Below, in pieces: positions 1-4,953 of a stretch of 5,266 nt of DNA. The position numbers and the translations under genes were made by a program. How positions within the stretch are numbered: position 1 is the first letter of the stretch; each line of letters starts with the position of its first letter. This DNA comes from CBFCZU01 sp965602635 (GTDB lineage Bacteria > Planctomycetota > Phycisphaerae > SM23-33). Under the pieces are notes generated by a model. The model made no database searches, was not told the origin of the DNA, and saw only the letters and a list, made by a program, of their open reading frames with translations. The DNA is taken from assembly GCA_965602635.1 (NCBI GenBank), contig CBFCZU010000281.1, positions 1 through 5,266 of the forward strand, written 5' to 3'.

Positions 1-135
1 GCCGGCCGCCGACGCCAGCATCAGGGCGACTGCCGCCGCCGACAGAGCCCATCCGCGGGCGCTGCGCCGACGCCGATGGTGATTGAACCTGTGATCCCCG
101 GGCCCCCGCGTTCGATGCCGCTGCCGGCTTCTCAC
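1..135 (-). CDS. N-terminus of an exported protein of unknown function (partial)
   Basis: Only the first 45 codons are present; the gene continues past the left edge. The GTG start at 133-135 is chosen because an AAGGAG ribosome-binding site lies 8 nt upstream and no other ATG, GTG or TTG occurs in this frame before residue 39. The N-terminus is long and very basic: 28 residues with 11 Arg and 4 His, including RRRR at 21-24. A hydrophobic, Ala/Leu-rich stretch follows (WALSAAAVALMLASAAG, 29-45). This is the layout of a signal peptide with an unusually long n-region. A Tat-type RR motif with the usual following residues is not evident. The mature protein is outside the window, so no function can be assigned. 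The gene diverges from the glycosidase-like gene at 446. That the frame is real is fairly secure; the product is unknown. Confidence 0.7.
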   Translation of the reverse strand, partial: MRSRQRHRTRGPGDHRFNHHRRRRSARGWALSAAAVALMLASAAG

Positions 136-143
136 GGGTGCCT

Positions 144-149
144 CTCCTT
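144..149 (-). promoter_or_regulatory. Ribosome-binding site for the leftmost gene
   Basis: On the minus strand the sequence reads AAAAGGAGAGGCACCCGTG. The AAGGAG core is 8 nt before the GTG codon. It supports the GTG start at 135 over any internal start. Confidence 0.7.
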
Positions 150-281
150 TTGGACGGGCTGCCGCGACGAAGCTGCGACCGGACCGCCAAGCGATTGTCT
201 GATCCGCCTGACGGGCCGGCCGCCCTCACGTGCCCGCTGCTGTCTGATTCAATGAAACGGCCTCACATTGCCGTCAGCGTA

Positions 282-311
282 ATGATACCCGCTGCCACCC
301 GCTCGATTCAA
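282..311 (-). promoter_or_regulatory. Candidate sigma-70-type promoter for the leftmost gene
   Basis: Read on the minus strand, TTGAAT (306-311) and TATCAT (282-287) are separated by 18 bp. They match the TTGACA and TATAAT consensus at 4/6 and 5/6 positions. Transcription would start near 275 and give a leader of about 140 nt before the GTG at 135. It stands out as an AT-rich patch in a GC-rich gap. This is by inspection only. Confidence 0.35.
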
Positions 312-369
312 GGGCAACTGCGTCCGGTCGAGCGACCTGCAGCGCACCTGCGCCCCGCCGCCTTGGCCC

Positions 370-396
370 TTGCGGAAGTGGCCGGGAACTCATACT
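370..396 (+). promoter_or_regulatory. Weak candidate promoter for the glycosidase-like gene
   Basis: TTGCGG (370-375) and CATACT (391-396) are separated by 15 bp, which is short for sigma-70. The leader would be about 43 nt. The spacing and the 4/6 match at -10 make this weak. It is listed because nothing better is visible upstream of 446. Confidence 0.2.
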
Positions 397-432
397 GTGA
401 CCCGCCTACGGGCCCCGAGGGCCGGAAGATGG

Positions 433-439
433 AAAGGAG
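433..439 (+). promoter_or_regulatory. Ribosome-binding site for the glycosidase-like gene
   Basis: AAAGGAG lies 6 nt upstream of the ATG at 446 and fixes that start. It sits inside a 12-mer, ATGGAAAGGAGC (429-440), that recurs exactly before the propeller gene on the other strand (4352-4363). Confidence 0.8.
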
Positions 440-445
440 CCGTTC

Positions 446-2716
446 ATGTCCCCCAGATCGCTGCCGAAGACACTCGTGATCGCCGCATCGTTTCTTGCGA
501 TCGCCTGCCCGACGTCCGTTCGGGCCGACCTGCCGACGATCGACCTGGCGGCCGTCAGCCCCGGCGGGGGCTGGTCGGAGGTCAAGACCGACGGCGACGT
601 GAAGTACCGCGAGGCCCAGGCCGGGCGGATGCGCCTGCTGCCGATCAAGGTCTGGTGGGCCGGCGGCTCGCTCCGCCCGCCCGAGAACAAGATCTACGCC
701 TTCGAGGTCCGCTACAAGGACACGGCCTCGACGCCGGTGATCGCCTACAGCTACGGCGGTCTGGTCCGGTATCATCAGCCGGGCGAGGTGCATCGCTTCG
801 GCGGCGCCGGCGACGGGAAGTGGAAGACGGCCGTGGTCTGCGCCGGGTGGGACCAGCTCATGCGGATGACCCGCAACAAGGGCATGACGGCCATCGGCTT
901 CAGGGCCGACGCCGACCTGCCCGTCGCGTCGGTCAAGGTCCGCCTGGCGACGCCGGCCGACGAGGCCCGCCACAACGCCGAGACGCGCGCGTGGGTGGCG
1001 ACGGTGCAGGCGAAGAAGCGCCAGGCCACGCCGCTGAAGGTCGAGCCGCTCAAGATTCGCCACGCCGAGGCCAGCGGGCCGGTGGTCGCCTTCGCCTGGT
1101 CAACGCTCGTGCCGGTGCTGCCCAACGCCCAGCCGAAGGCCGAGGTCCTGGGCAAGCCCATCAAGATCCGCATGTGCCTCAACGAGCTGGAGGGCGGCGC
1201 GTTCGGCGTGTTCGCCAACGGCAAGGCCCTCACGAACGTGCGGTACAGCGTCTCGGAGCTGACCGGCCCGGGCGGCAAGCTCGTGGCCGACGTGATCCCG
1301 CGCACGGCCGAGTACGCGCTCGTCCAGCGGCGCAGGGGCTTCAGATGGTGGCCACAGCGCCTCTGGCCCGCGTTCAAGACCGACATCGCCGCCAACCACA
1401 GCCACTGGTTCGTGTTCAACCTCCGCACCCACCGCGGCAAGACCAAGCCCGGCACGTACAAGGGCAAGGTCGATATCACCTGCGACCAGGGCAAGGCGTC
1501 GCTGGCGGTCGAGGTGGAGGTCCTGCCGCTGGACCTGCTGACGATGGACGAGGCCGGGCTGTTCATGGGCGGCTGCGTCACCGGGCTGGTGCCCGCGCAC
1601 GACATCGAGTTCGCCGTGGACTATAACCAGAACGGCATCAACCTGTGGTTCTCCGGCGTCCAGCCGGCGGCGTCGATCAAGGACAACAAGCTCCATCTCG
1701 ACTTCACCATCCTCGACGAGTGGATGGCCGCCGCCCGGAAGCGCGGGCTGGTCGGCAACGTGTGGTTCCTGGGCGGCAACCCCTACGGGTTCCCGCGGAC
1801 GATGACCATCTTCCGCACGATGGGCGTCATCGACACGCGCGACGGCAACAAGCCCCTCGGCGTCAAGGCCTGGATGACGAAGCAGGCCTCCGAGAAGTAC
1901 CGCGACAAGCCGATGAAGCGCGACCGCGAGCTGGTCGTCGAGTGGGTCCGCCAGGTCGCCACCCACGCCAAGAAGAACAACTGGCCCGAGGTGATCCTCA
2001 CGCCCTTCGACGAGCCGGCCAAGTGGGTCCAGAGGCGCTCCGACAAGCAGACCCCCGAGACCATCGGCACCGGGCCGTGGATCAAGCCCTACTTCAAGGA
2101 CGGCTGTGCGGCCATCCGCGAGGGCGCACCGGACGTCCGCATCTACGGGTCGATCCACCACGTAAACCGCAGCGGGAAGGACGAGGGCCCGGTGTTCATT
2201 CCGGACATCGACCTGTTCTGCACCAATGCGATCCACGAAGACGCCACGATCGGCGACCGTGTGCGCGCGGCCGGGAAGACCTTCTGGCAGTACTCCGGCG
2301 GGAGCATCCCCGATCAGGCCCGCTACGGCTACGGGTTCTACTTCGCCGCGTTCGGCTCGGTGGGCTCGCTCCGCTGGGCCTATAACTGGGGCCGGGGCTT
2401 CGACACGACCGTGGGGTCGAACTGGATGTACGCCTGGCACACGCCGTTCGACACGATCCCCGCCCCCAGCTTCGAGGGGATGCGCGAGGCGTGGGACGAC
2501 CGGCGTATCATCGCGACGTACCAGAAGGCCTTCGCCAAGGACCCCGCCGCCATGGCGGTGCTGAAGAAGATCTTCCGTGAGGCCGCCACCAGCCGCGCCC
2601 GAGGCGGGCGCGACACCGTCAGCGACTTCTGGACGGCCGTTGACGACGTCGGCAAGATGGACAAGTGGCGCAACACGCTGCTGGATCGCCTGCTCAAGGC
2701 CCGGGCCGCCGGCTGA
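446..2716 (+). CDS. Exported GH123/DUF4091-like glycoside hydrolase family protein
   Basis: A 756-residue protein, probably an exported glycosidase or a derived carbohydrate-acting protein. Residues 1-27 form a signal peptide (basic SLPK, hydrophobic LVIAASFLAIA, likely cleavage after VRA27). LAIAC21 also fits a loose lipobox, so lipoprotein anchoring is possible. Residues about 28-180 look like a beta-sandwich of the carbohydrate-binding kind (IYAFEVRYKDT…, HRFGGAGDGKWKTAVV). About 215-365 is Ig-like and ends in PGTYKGKVDIT (335 on) and LAVEVEVLPLDL, the segment that precedes the barrel in GH123/DUF4091 proteins. About 370-705 is the barrel: LTPFDEP with adjacent Asp522-Glu523, FWQYSGG from 613, an aromatic RYGYGFYFAAFGSVGSLRW segment, and a closing FEGMREAWDDRRI (676 on) that resembles the family's E-x-x-REG-x-DD-x-RY signature. 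In GH123 an Asp-Glu pair performs substrate-assisted N-acetylhexosaminide hydrolysis; substrate here is unknown. Family level is fairly confident, exact activity is not. It converges on the propeller gene. Confidence 0.75.
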   Translation: MSPRSLPKTLVIAASFLAIACPTSVRADLPTIDLAAVSPGGGWSEVKTDGDVKYREAQAGRMRLLPIKVWWAGGSLRPPENKIYAFEVRYKDTASTPVIAYSYGGLVRYHQPGEVHRFGGAGDGKWKTAVVCAGWDQLMRMTRNKGMTAIGFRADADLPVASVKVRLATPADEARHNAETRAWVATVQAKKRQATPLKVEPLKIRHAEASGPVVAFAWSTLVPVLPNAQPKAEVLGKPIKIRMCLNELEGGAFGVFANGKALTNVRYSVSELTGPGGKLVADVIPRTAEYALVQRRRGFRWWPQRLWPAFKTDIAANHSHWFVFNLRTHRGKTKPGTYKGKVDITCDQGKASLAVEVEVLPLDLLTMDEAGLFMGGCVTGLVPAHDIEFAVDYNQNGINLWFSGVQPAASIKDNKLHLDFTILDEWMAAARKRGLVGNVWFLGGNPYGFPRTMTIFRTMGVIDTRDGNKPLGVKAWMTKQASEKYRDKPMKRDRELVVEWVRQVATHAKKNNWPEVILTPFDEPAKWVQRRSDKQTPETIGTGPWIKPYFKDGCAAIREGAPDVRIYGSIHHVNRSGKDEGPVFIPDIDLFCTNAIHEDATIGDRVRAAGKTFWQYSGGSIPDQARYGYGFYFAAFGSVGSLRWAYNWGRGFDTTVGSNWMYAWHTPFDTIPAPSFEGMREAWDDRRIIATYQKAFAKDPAAMAVLKKIFREAATSRARGGRDTVSDFWTAVDDVGKMDKWRNTLLDRLLKARAAG

Positions 2717-2723
2717 CGGCCGG

Positions 2724-2779
2724 GCCGGGTGCCGTGGCTTGCGGAGCGCAGCCGGGTGCCGTGGCTTGCGGAGCGCAGC
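2724..2779. repeat. 27-bp tandem duplication (2.07 copies) in the convergent gap
   Basis: The bases at 2725-2751 are repeated exactly at 2752-2778, and periodicity of 27 holds across 2724-2779. The core word GTGGCTTGC occurs at 2734 and 2761, and a third time at 2794, outside the tandem pair. The repeat starts 8 bp after the stop codon of the glycosidase-like gene. It resembles palindromic extragenic repeats common in large GC-rich genomes, but I cannot show it is dispersed from this window alone. Confidence 0.85.
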
Positions 2780-2823
2780 GGAGCAACCACGTTGTGGCTT
2801 GCCACGCCGTAGCATCCCTACGG
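2760..2823. terminator. Hairpin cluster between converging genes, possible bidirectional terminator
   Basis: Three consecutive inverted repeats are visible. CGTGG-C-TTGC (2760-2769) pairs with GCAACCACG (2783-2791) with one bulged C. GTGG/CCAC closes a CTTG loop (2794-2805). CCGTAG/CTACGG closes a CATCC loop (2807-2823). CCAC/GTGG at 2787-2797 is a competing fold. All lie between the stops at 2716 and 2831, where both converging transcripts must end. No T-run follows on either strand, so this is not a canonical intrinsic terminator. It may instead act as a transcript 3'-end stabiliser or be a palindromic repeat element. Confidence 0.35.
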
Positions 2824-2830
2824 ATACAGC

Positions 2831-4345
2831 TCAGGCCGAGTGCCTCCGCCTTCTGATCGCCAAAGCGCCCAACACCAGCAAGACCGCGGAGGCGGGCTCG
2901 GGGACCGATGCCGGGCAGCCCTGGAGGTAGTTGCTCGACCAGATGACGTAGTCCAGGCCGTCAACGATGCCGTCCTCGTTGAAGTCGCCCTGCACCCACC
3001 ACGTGCCGGTCTGGTAATTGCTCGACCAGACGACGTAGTCCAGGCCATCGACGCACCCGTCGAGCGTGGCGTCGCCGTCAGCGGCGAACTGACTCCCAAT
3101 TGCCACGATGAAGACGTCGATCGAGCCCTGGTTCGGGCCTCCCAGGTCGCCGCGCGTGTTGCCCGTGATGTAGATGTTGCCGCCGGCATCAACCGCGATG
3201 CCCTCGCCACTGTCCCACTCGCCCGTGCCGATCTGGCGCCTCCACTGCTCCGTCCCGCCACTGTCGTATTTGACGATAAAGGCGTCGACCTCTCCCTGGT
3301 CTGGCCCCCCCAGGTCGCCCCACGTCCAGCCCGTGATGTAGCTGTTGCCGCTGCCGTCAACGGCGATGCCCTGGGCACTGTCAATCTTGTTCGACCCGAA
3401 CTGGGTCGCCCACTGCAGCGTCCCGGCGTAGTCATACTTGGCTACGAAGACGTCGTCGCCGCCTTGGTTTGGGCCTCCGAGGTCGCCCGGCGTCAGACCC
3501 GTGATGTAGCTGTTGCCGCTGGCGTCCACAGCGATGCCGTCGGCCTCGTCATACGTGCTGGTGCCGATCTGCCGGGCCCACTGCTCTGTGCCGCCACTGT
3601 CGTACTTGGCGATGAAGACGTCGATCGAGCCCTGGTTCGGGCCTCCCAGGTCGCCGCGCGTGTTGCCCGTGATGTAGATGTTGCCGCCGGCATCAACCGC
3701 GATGCCCTCGCCACTGTCCCACTCGCCCGTGCCGATCTGGCGCCTCCACTGCTCCGTCCCGCCACTGTCGTATTTGACGATAAAGGCGTCGACCTCTCCC
3801 TGGTCTGGCCCCCCCAGGTCGCCCCACGTCCAGCCCGTGATGTAGCTGTTGCCGCTGCCATCGACTGCGATGTCGGAGGTGTATTCCCACGTGCTGCTGC
3901 CGATCTGGCTGGCCCACTGCACTGTCCCACCGCTGTCGTACCTGACTATGAAGGCGTCCGAGCGTCCCTGGTTTGGGCCGGCCAGGTCGCCAAACGTGTG
4001 ACCGGCGATGTAGCTGTCGCCGCTGCCGTCCACGGCGATGCCCTCAGCATAGTCACTACTGATCGTCCCGAACTGGCGCATCCACTGCACTGTCCCAGCG
4101 CTGTCGCACTTCACGACGAAGGCGTCCTTGCCCCCCTGGTTTGGGCCGCCCATGTCGCCCTCCGTGTAACCCGTGATGTAGCTGTTGCCGCTGTCGTCCA
4201 GGGCGATGCCGTAGGCGAGGTCCGACTCGCTGGTCCCGATCTGCGTGGTCCACAAGGTCAGCGGAGGGGGGCCGGCCTGGACAGTTGCTCCCCAGGCCGC
4301 GAGCAAGGCACACGCCGCCACGAAACCGATCCGTTTGCCTTTCAT
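2831..4345 (-). CDS. Secreted seven-bladed beta-propeller protein with dockerin-like loops and PEP-CTERM tail
   Basis: A 504-residue exported protein. The ATG at 4345 is chosen because AAAGGAG lies 7 nt upstream and a signal peptide follows at once (MKGKRIGFVAACALLAAWGATVQA, cut after Ala24). Longer in-frame extensions to 4666 run through promoter and repeat DNA. Residues 35-414 are seven repeats of 56 residues of the SBBP type: Q-[IF]-G-T…GIAVD-x-x-GN-x-YITG-x-T-x-GDLGGPNQG…D-x-F-[IV]-x-KYDSGGT-x-QW. The seventh stops after DVFIV, and the strand before the first repeat (LTLWTT, 29-34) supplies the missing one, a velcro ring closure. Two dockerin-like loops follow: D425-x-x-x-D429-G…D433…D436, and D454-x-N456-x-D458-G…D462…D465, each ending in [VI]WSSNY. 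The tail is VPEP (481-484), a hydrophobic stretch 485-497, then RRRR (498-501), a PEP-CTERM signal recognised by an exosortase. It is probably surface-displayed or released; ligand unknown. Family calls are strong, biological role open. Confidence 0.9.
   Translation of the reverse strand: MKGKRIGFVAACALLAAWGATVQAGPPPLTLWTTQIGTSESDLAYGIALDDSGNSYITGYTEGDMGGPNQGGKDAFVVKCDSAGTVQWMRQFGTISSDYAEGIAVDGSGDSYIAGHTFGDLAGPNQGRSDAFIVRYDSGGTVQWASQIGSSTWEYTSDIAVDGSGNSYITGWTWGDLGGPDQGEVDAFIVKYDSGGTEQWRRQIGTGEWDSGEGIAVDAGGNIYITGNTRGDLGGPNQGSIDVFIAKYDSGGTEQWARQIGTSTYDEADGIAVDASGNSYITGLTPGDLGGPNQGGDDVFVAKYDYAGTLQWATQFGSNKIDSAQGIAVDGSGNSYITGWTWGDLGGPDQGEVDAFIVKYDSGGTEQWRRQIGTGEWDSGEGIAVDAGGNIYITGNTRGDLGGPNQGSIDVFIVAIGSQFAADGDATLDGCVDGLDYVVWSSNYQTGTWWVQGDFNEDGIVDGLDYVIWSSNYLQGCPASVPEPASAVLLVLGALAIRRRRHSA
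3106..3355 (-). repeat. Exact 250-bp direct repeat, copy A (blades 6-7)
   Basis: Bases 3106-3355 are identical to 3610-3859 at every position on direct reading; both flanks diverge immediately (3105/3609 and 3356/3860). The offset is 504 bp, exactly three 168-bp units. The copy covers codons 17-56 of blade 6 and the first 43 codons of blade 7. Confidence 0.93.
3610..3859 (-). repeat. Exact 250-bp direct repeat, copy B (blades 3-4)
   Basis: This is the partner of 3106-3355. It covers codons 17-56 of blade 3 and codons 1-43 of blade 4. The other blades differ from these at many positions, including synonymous ones, so the perfect identity is local. Confidence 0.93.
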
Positions 4346-4352
4346 TTGGCCG

Positions 4353-4359
4353 CTCCTTT
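4353..4359 (-). promoter_or_regulatory. Ribosome-binding site deciding the propeller start
   Basis: Read on the minus strand, AAAGGAG sits 7 nt before the ATG at 4345. An earlier in-frame ATG at 4363-4361 overlaps the same ATGGAAAGGAGC word and has no good site of its own, so the MKGKR start is preferred. Confidence 0.8.
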
Positions 4360-4457
4360 CCATTCCACGCCCTGGCTGCCGGCGCACGCCGACTGCCGCA
4401 GCGCAACGGAAGAGTCCAGCGGCCCCCGGGATGGCCGCCCCAATGCTGACGTCCCCC

Positions 4458-4486
4458 AGTATACCAGCCCTCAGCCGATTCTGCAA
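4458..4486 (-). promoter_or_regulatory. Sigma-70-type promoter with extended -10 for the propeller gene
   Basis: On the minus strand TTGCAG (4481-4486) and TATACT (4458-4463) are separated by exactly 17 bp, and TGG directly precedes the -10 hexamer (extended -10, TGn). Transcription would start near 4451, giving a leader of about 105 nt. It is the best promoter match in the window and lies at the expected place. Confidence 0.6.
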
Positions 4487-4533
4487 CCCCGCTATGCGCT
4501 TCGCTCCTCTGTCGCTCTGTGTCGAGTCTGCTT

Positions 4534-4556
4534 TGGCAACACGTTTGCGCGCGCAA
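4534..4556. repeat. 23-bp direct repeat with palindrome TTGCGCGCGCAA, copy 1
   Basis: The 23 bases are identical to 4644-4666, offset 110 bp. They contain TGGCAACACG followed by the perfect 12-bp palindrome TTGCGCGCGCAA (4545-4556). The palindrome lies about 60 bp upstream of the -35 box of the propeller promoter. It could be a protein-binding site or part of a dispersed repeat. Confidence 0.85.
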
Positions 4557-4571
4557 TCTGTACCCCCCCTC

Positions 4572-4601
4572 CCGGCGAAATCGCCGGAAAATGAAATTTT
4601 C
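4572..4601. repeat. Two back-to-back inverted repeats between the 23-bp copies
   Basis: CCGGCG/CGCCGG (4572-4577 with 4582-4587) closes an AAAT loop. It is followed directly by GAAAAT/ATTTTC (4587-4592 with 4596-4601) closing GAA. The second is an AT-rich island in GC-rich DNA. The order, GC stem then an A/T stretch ending in TTTT, is faintly terminator-like on the plus strand, but no plus-strand gene ends here. Confidence 0.5.
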
Positions 4602-4643
4602 GGATCCCGGCCCGGCCGGGAGTTACGGCAAGAGGCCCCTCTA

Positions 4644-4666
4644 TGGCAACACGTTTGCGCGCGCAA
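4644..4666. repeat. 23-bp direct repeat with palindrome, copy 2
   Basis: This is the second exact copy of 4534-4556. Here the palindrome extends to 14 bp, TTTGCGCGCGCAAA (4654-4667), because the next base is A. The copy is in the same orientation as the first, so the pair is not a terminal inverted repeat. Confidence 0.85.
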
Positions 4667-4692
4667 AGGCTTCCGCGCACGGTAAGGGTGGA

Positions 4693-4719
4693 GGGGGCGC
4701 GCCTCAGGTGTGCGCCTCC
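4693..4719. repeat. GC-rich hairpin
   Basis: GGGGGCGC (4693-4700) pairs with GCGCCTCC (4712-4719) with one G-T wobble and an 11-nt loop. No T-run follows on either strand. It could stall polymerase from the dehydrogenase side, but it lies more than 250 bp beyond that stop codon. Confidence 0.4.
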
Positions 4720-4744
4720 GAAGCGCCTGATAACCGAATACGCC

Positions 4745-4779
4745 AGTGCGGAGTGCTGAGTGCTGAGTGCGGAGTGCGG
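4745..4779. repeat. Heptamer tandem array, AGTGCGG/AGTGCTG x5
   Basis: Five consecutive 7-bp units read AGTGCGG, AGTGCTG, AGTGCTG, AGTGCGG, AGTGCGG. Only position 6 varies (G or T). Read on the minus strand as codons it gives Ser-Ala-Leu-Ser-Thr-Gln-His, a pattern typical of spurious translations of such arrays, so it is not coding. Confidence 0.9.
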
Positions 4780-4784
4780 GAGCG

Positions 4785-4824
4785 AATTGTCAATTGTCAA
4801 TTGCCAATTGTCAATTGTCAATTG
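4785..4824. repeat. Heptamer tandem array, AATTGTC x5 plus partial
   Basis: Units of 7 bp start at 4785, 4792, 4799 (AATTGCC variant), 4806 and 4813, with a partial AATTG at 4820. Each junction creates the palindrome CAATTG, so either strand can fold. The array begins 5 bp after the preceding, unrelated heptamer array and shares its period. Confidence 0.92.
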
Positions 4825-4886
4825 GGCCCGCCTTCTTCGCGAGCCCTTATCGCCCAAGGACTTACGCATTTCGGGCCCGTTGCGAA

Positions 4887-4953
4887 ATGTTCCGTTTCGT
4901 TCCAGAACTTTCCGAAACTTTCCGTTTCGTTCCGTTTCGTTCCGCCCCTTTCC
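4887..4953. repeat. 10-bp tandem array with TTCC in exact phase, seven times
   Basis: TTCC occurs at 4890, 4900, 4910, 4920, 4930, 4940 and 4950. The six bases after it are GTTTCG, AGAACT, GAAACT, GTTTCG, GTTTCG, GCCCCT, then GCGGTT. GAAAC and GTTTC units are complementary, so the array folds: CGAAAC (4913-4918) with GTTTCG (4924-4929), CGAAA (4883-4887) with TTTCG (4895-4899). It ends 26 bp after the dehydrogenase stop in its direction of transcription, so it would form that transcript's 3' region. Confidence 0.9.

Larger units (their letters stand above)
136..445. other. Divergent intergenic region
   Basis: This 310-bp gap lies between two genes transcribed away from each other, so it should hold both promoters. 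The open frames that cross it have no ribosome-binding site, have shadow-like composition and overlap the real genes. One reasonable minus-strand promoter and one weak plus-strand candidate are listed separately. I see no strong hairpin, tandem repeat or RNA gene here. Confidence 0.6.
3104..4243 (-). repeat. Seven tandem 168-bp in-frame repeats encoding propeller blades
   Basis: Each unit encodes 56 residues. In gene order the units are 4243-4076, 4075-3908, 3907-3740, 3739-3572, 3571-3404, 3403-3236, and a shortened seventh at 3235-3104 (44 codons). All align without gaps, which indicates amplification by whole-unit duplication. The shared codons GD(L/M)(G/A)GP(N/D)QG and D(A/V)F(I/V) are the most conserved part. 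Confidence 0.92.

Noticed and set aside
370..1626. Plus-strand frame (418 codons) overlapping the glycosidase-like gene in another register
   Set aside because: Arg/Gly/Pro-rich shadow translation with no domain; the 446 frame has the ribosome-binding site, signal peptide and family motifs.
1100..2815. Long minus-strand open frame (571 codons) opposite the glycosidase-like gene
   Set aside because: High GC at third positions keeps the antisense frame open. The product has no recognisable domain and its start lies within the 27-bp repeat region.
2840..4594. Long plus-strand open frame (584 codons) opposite the propeller gene
   Set aside because: It is an antisense shadow. Its repeats mirror the 168-bp units, it has no ribosome-binding site, and the minus frame has a signal peptide, known repeats, dockerin-like loops and a PEP-CTERM tail.
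4346..4666. N-terminal extension of the propeller protein by 107 residues
   Set aside because: The extension would cross a good promoter and a 23-bp repeat, and would place the signal peptide internally. The ATG at 4345 has its own ribosome-binding site.
4534..4666. Insertion sequence or MITE bounded by the 23-bp repeats
   Set aside because: The copies are direct, not inverted; there is no transposase and no clear target-site duplication.
4825..4879. GGGCCC at 4825 and 4874 as arms of a terminator for the dehydrogenase
   Set aside because: Six-base self-complementary words 43 bases apart are expected in GC-rich DNA; the interior does not pair and no T-run follows.
4745..4953. CRISPR array
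   Set aside because: Units are 7-10 bp and directly contiguous with no unique spacers, and there are no cas genes.
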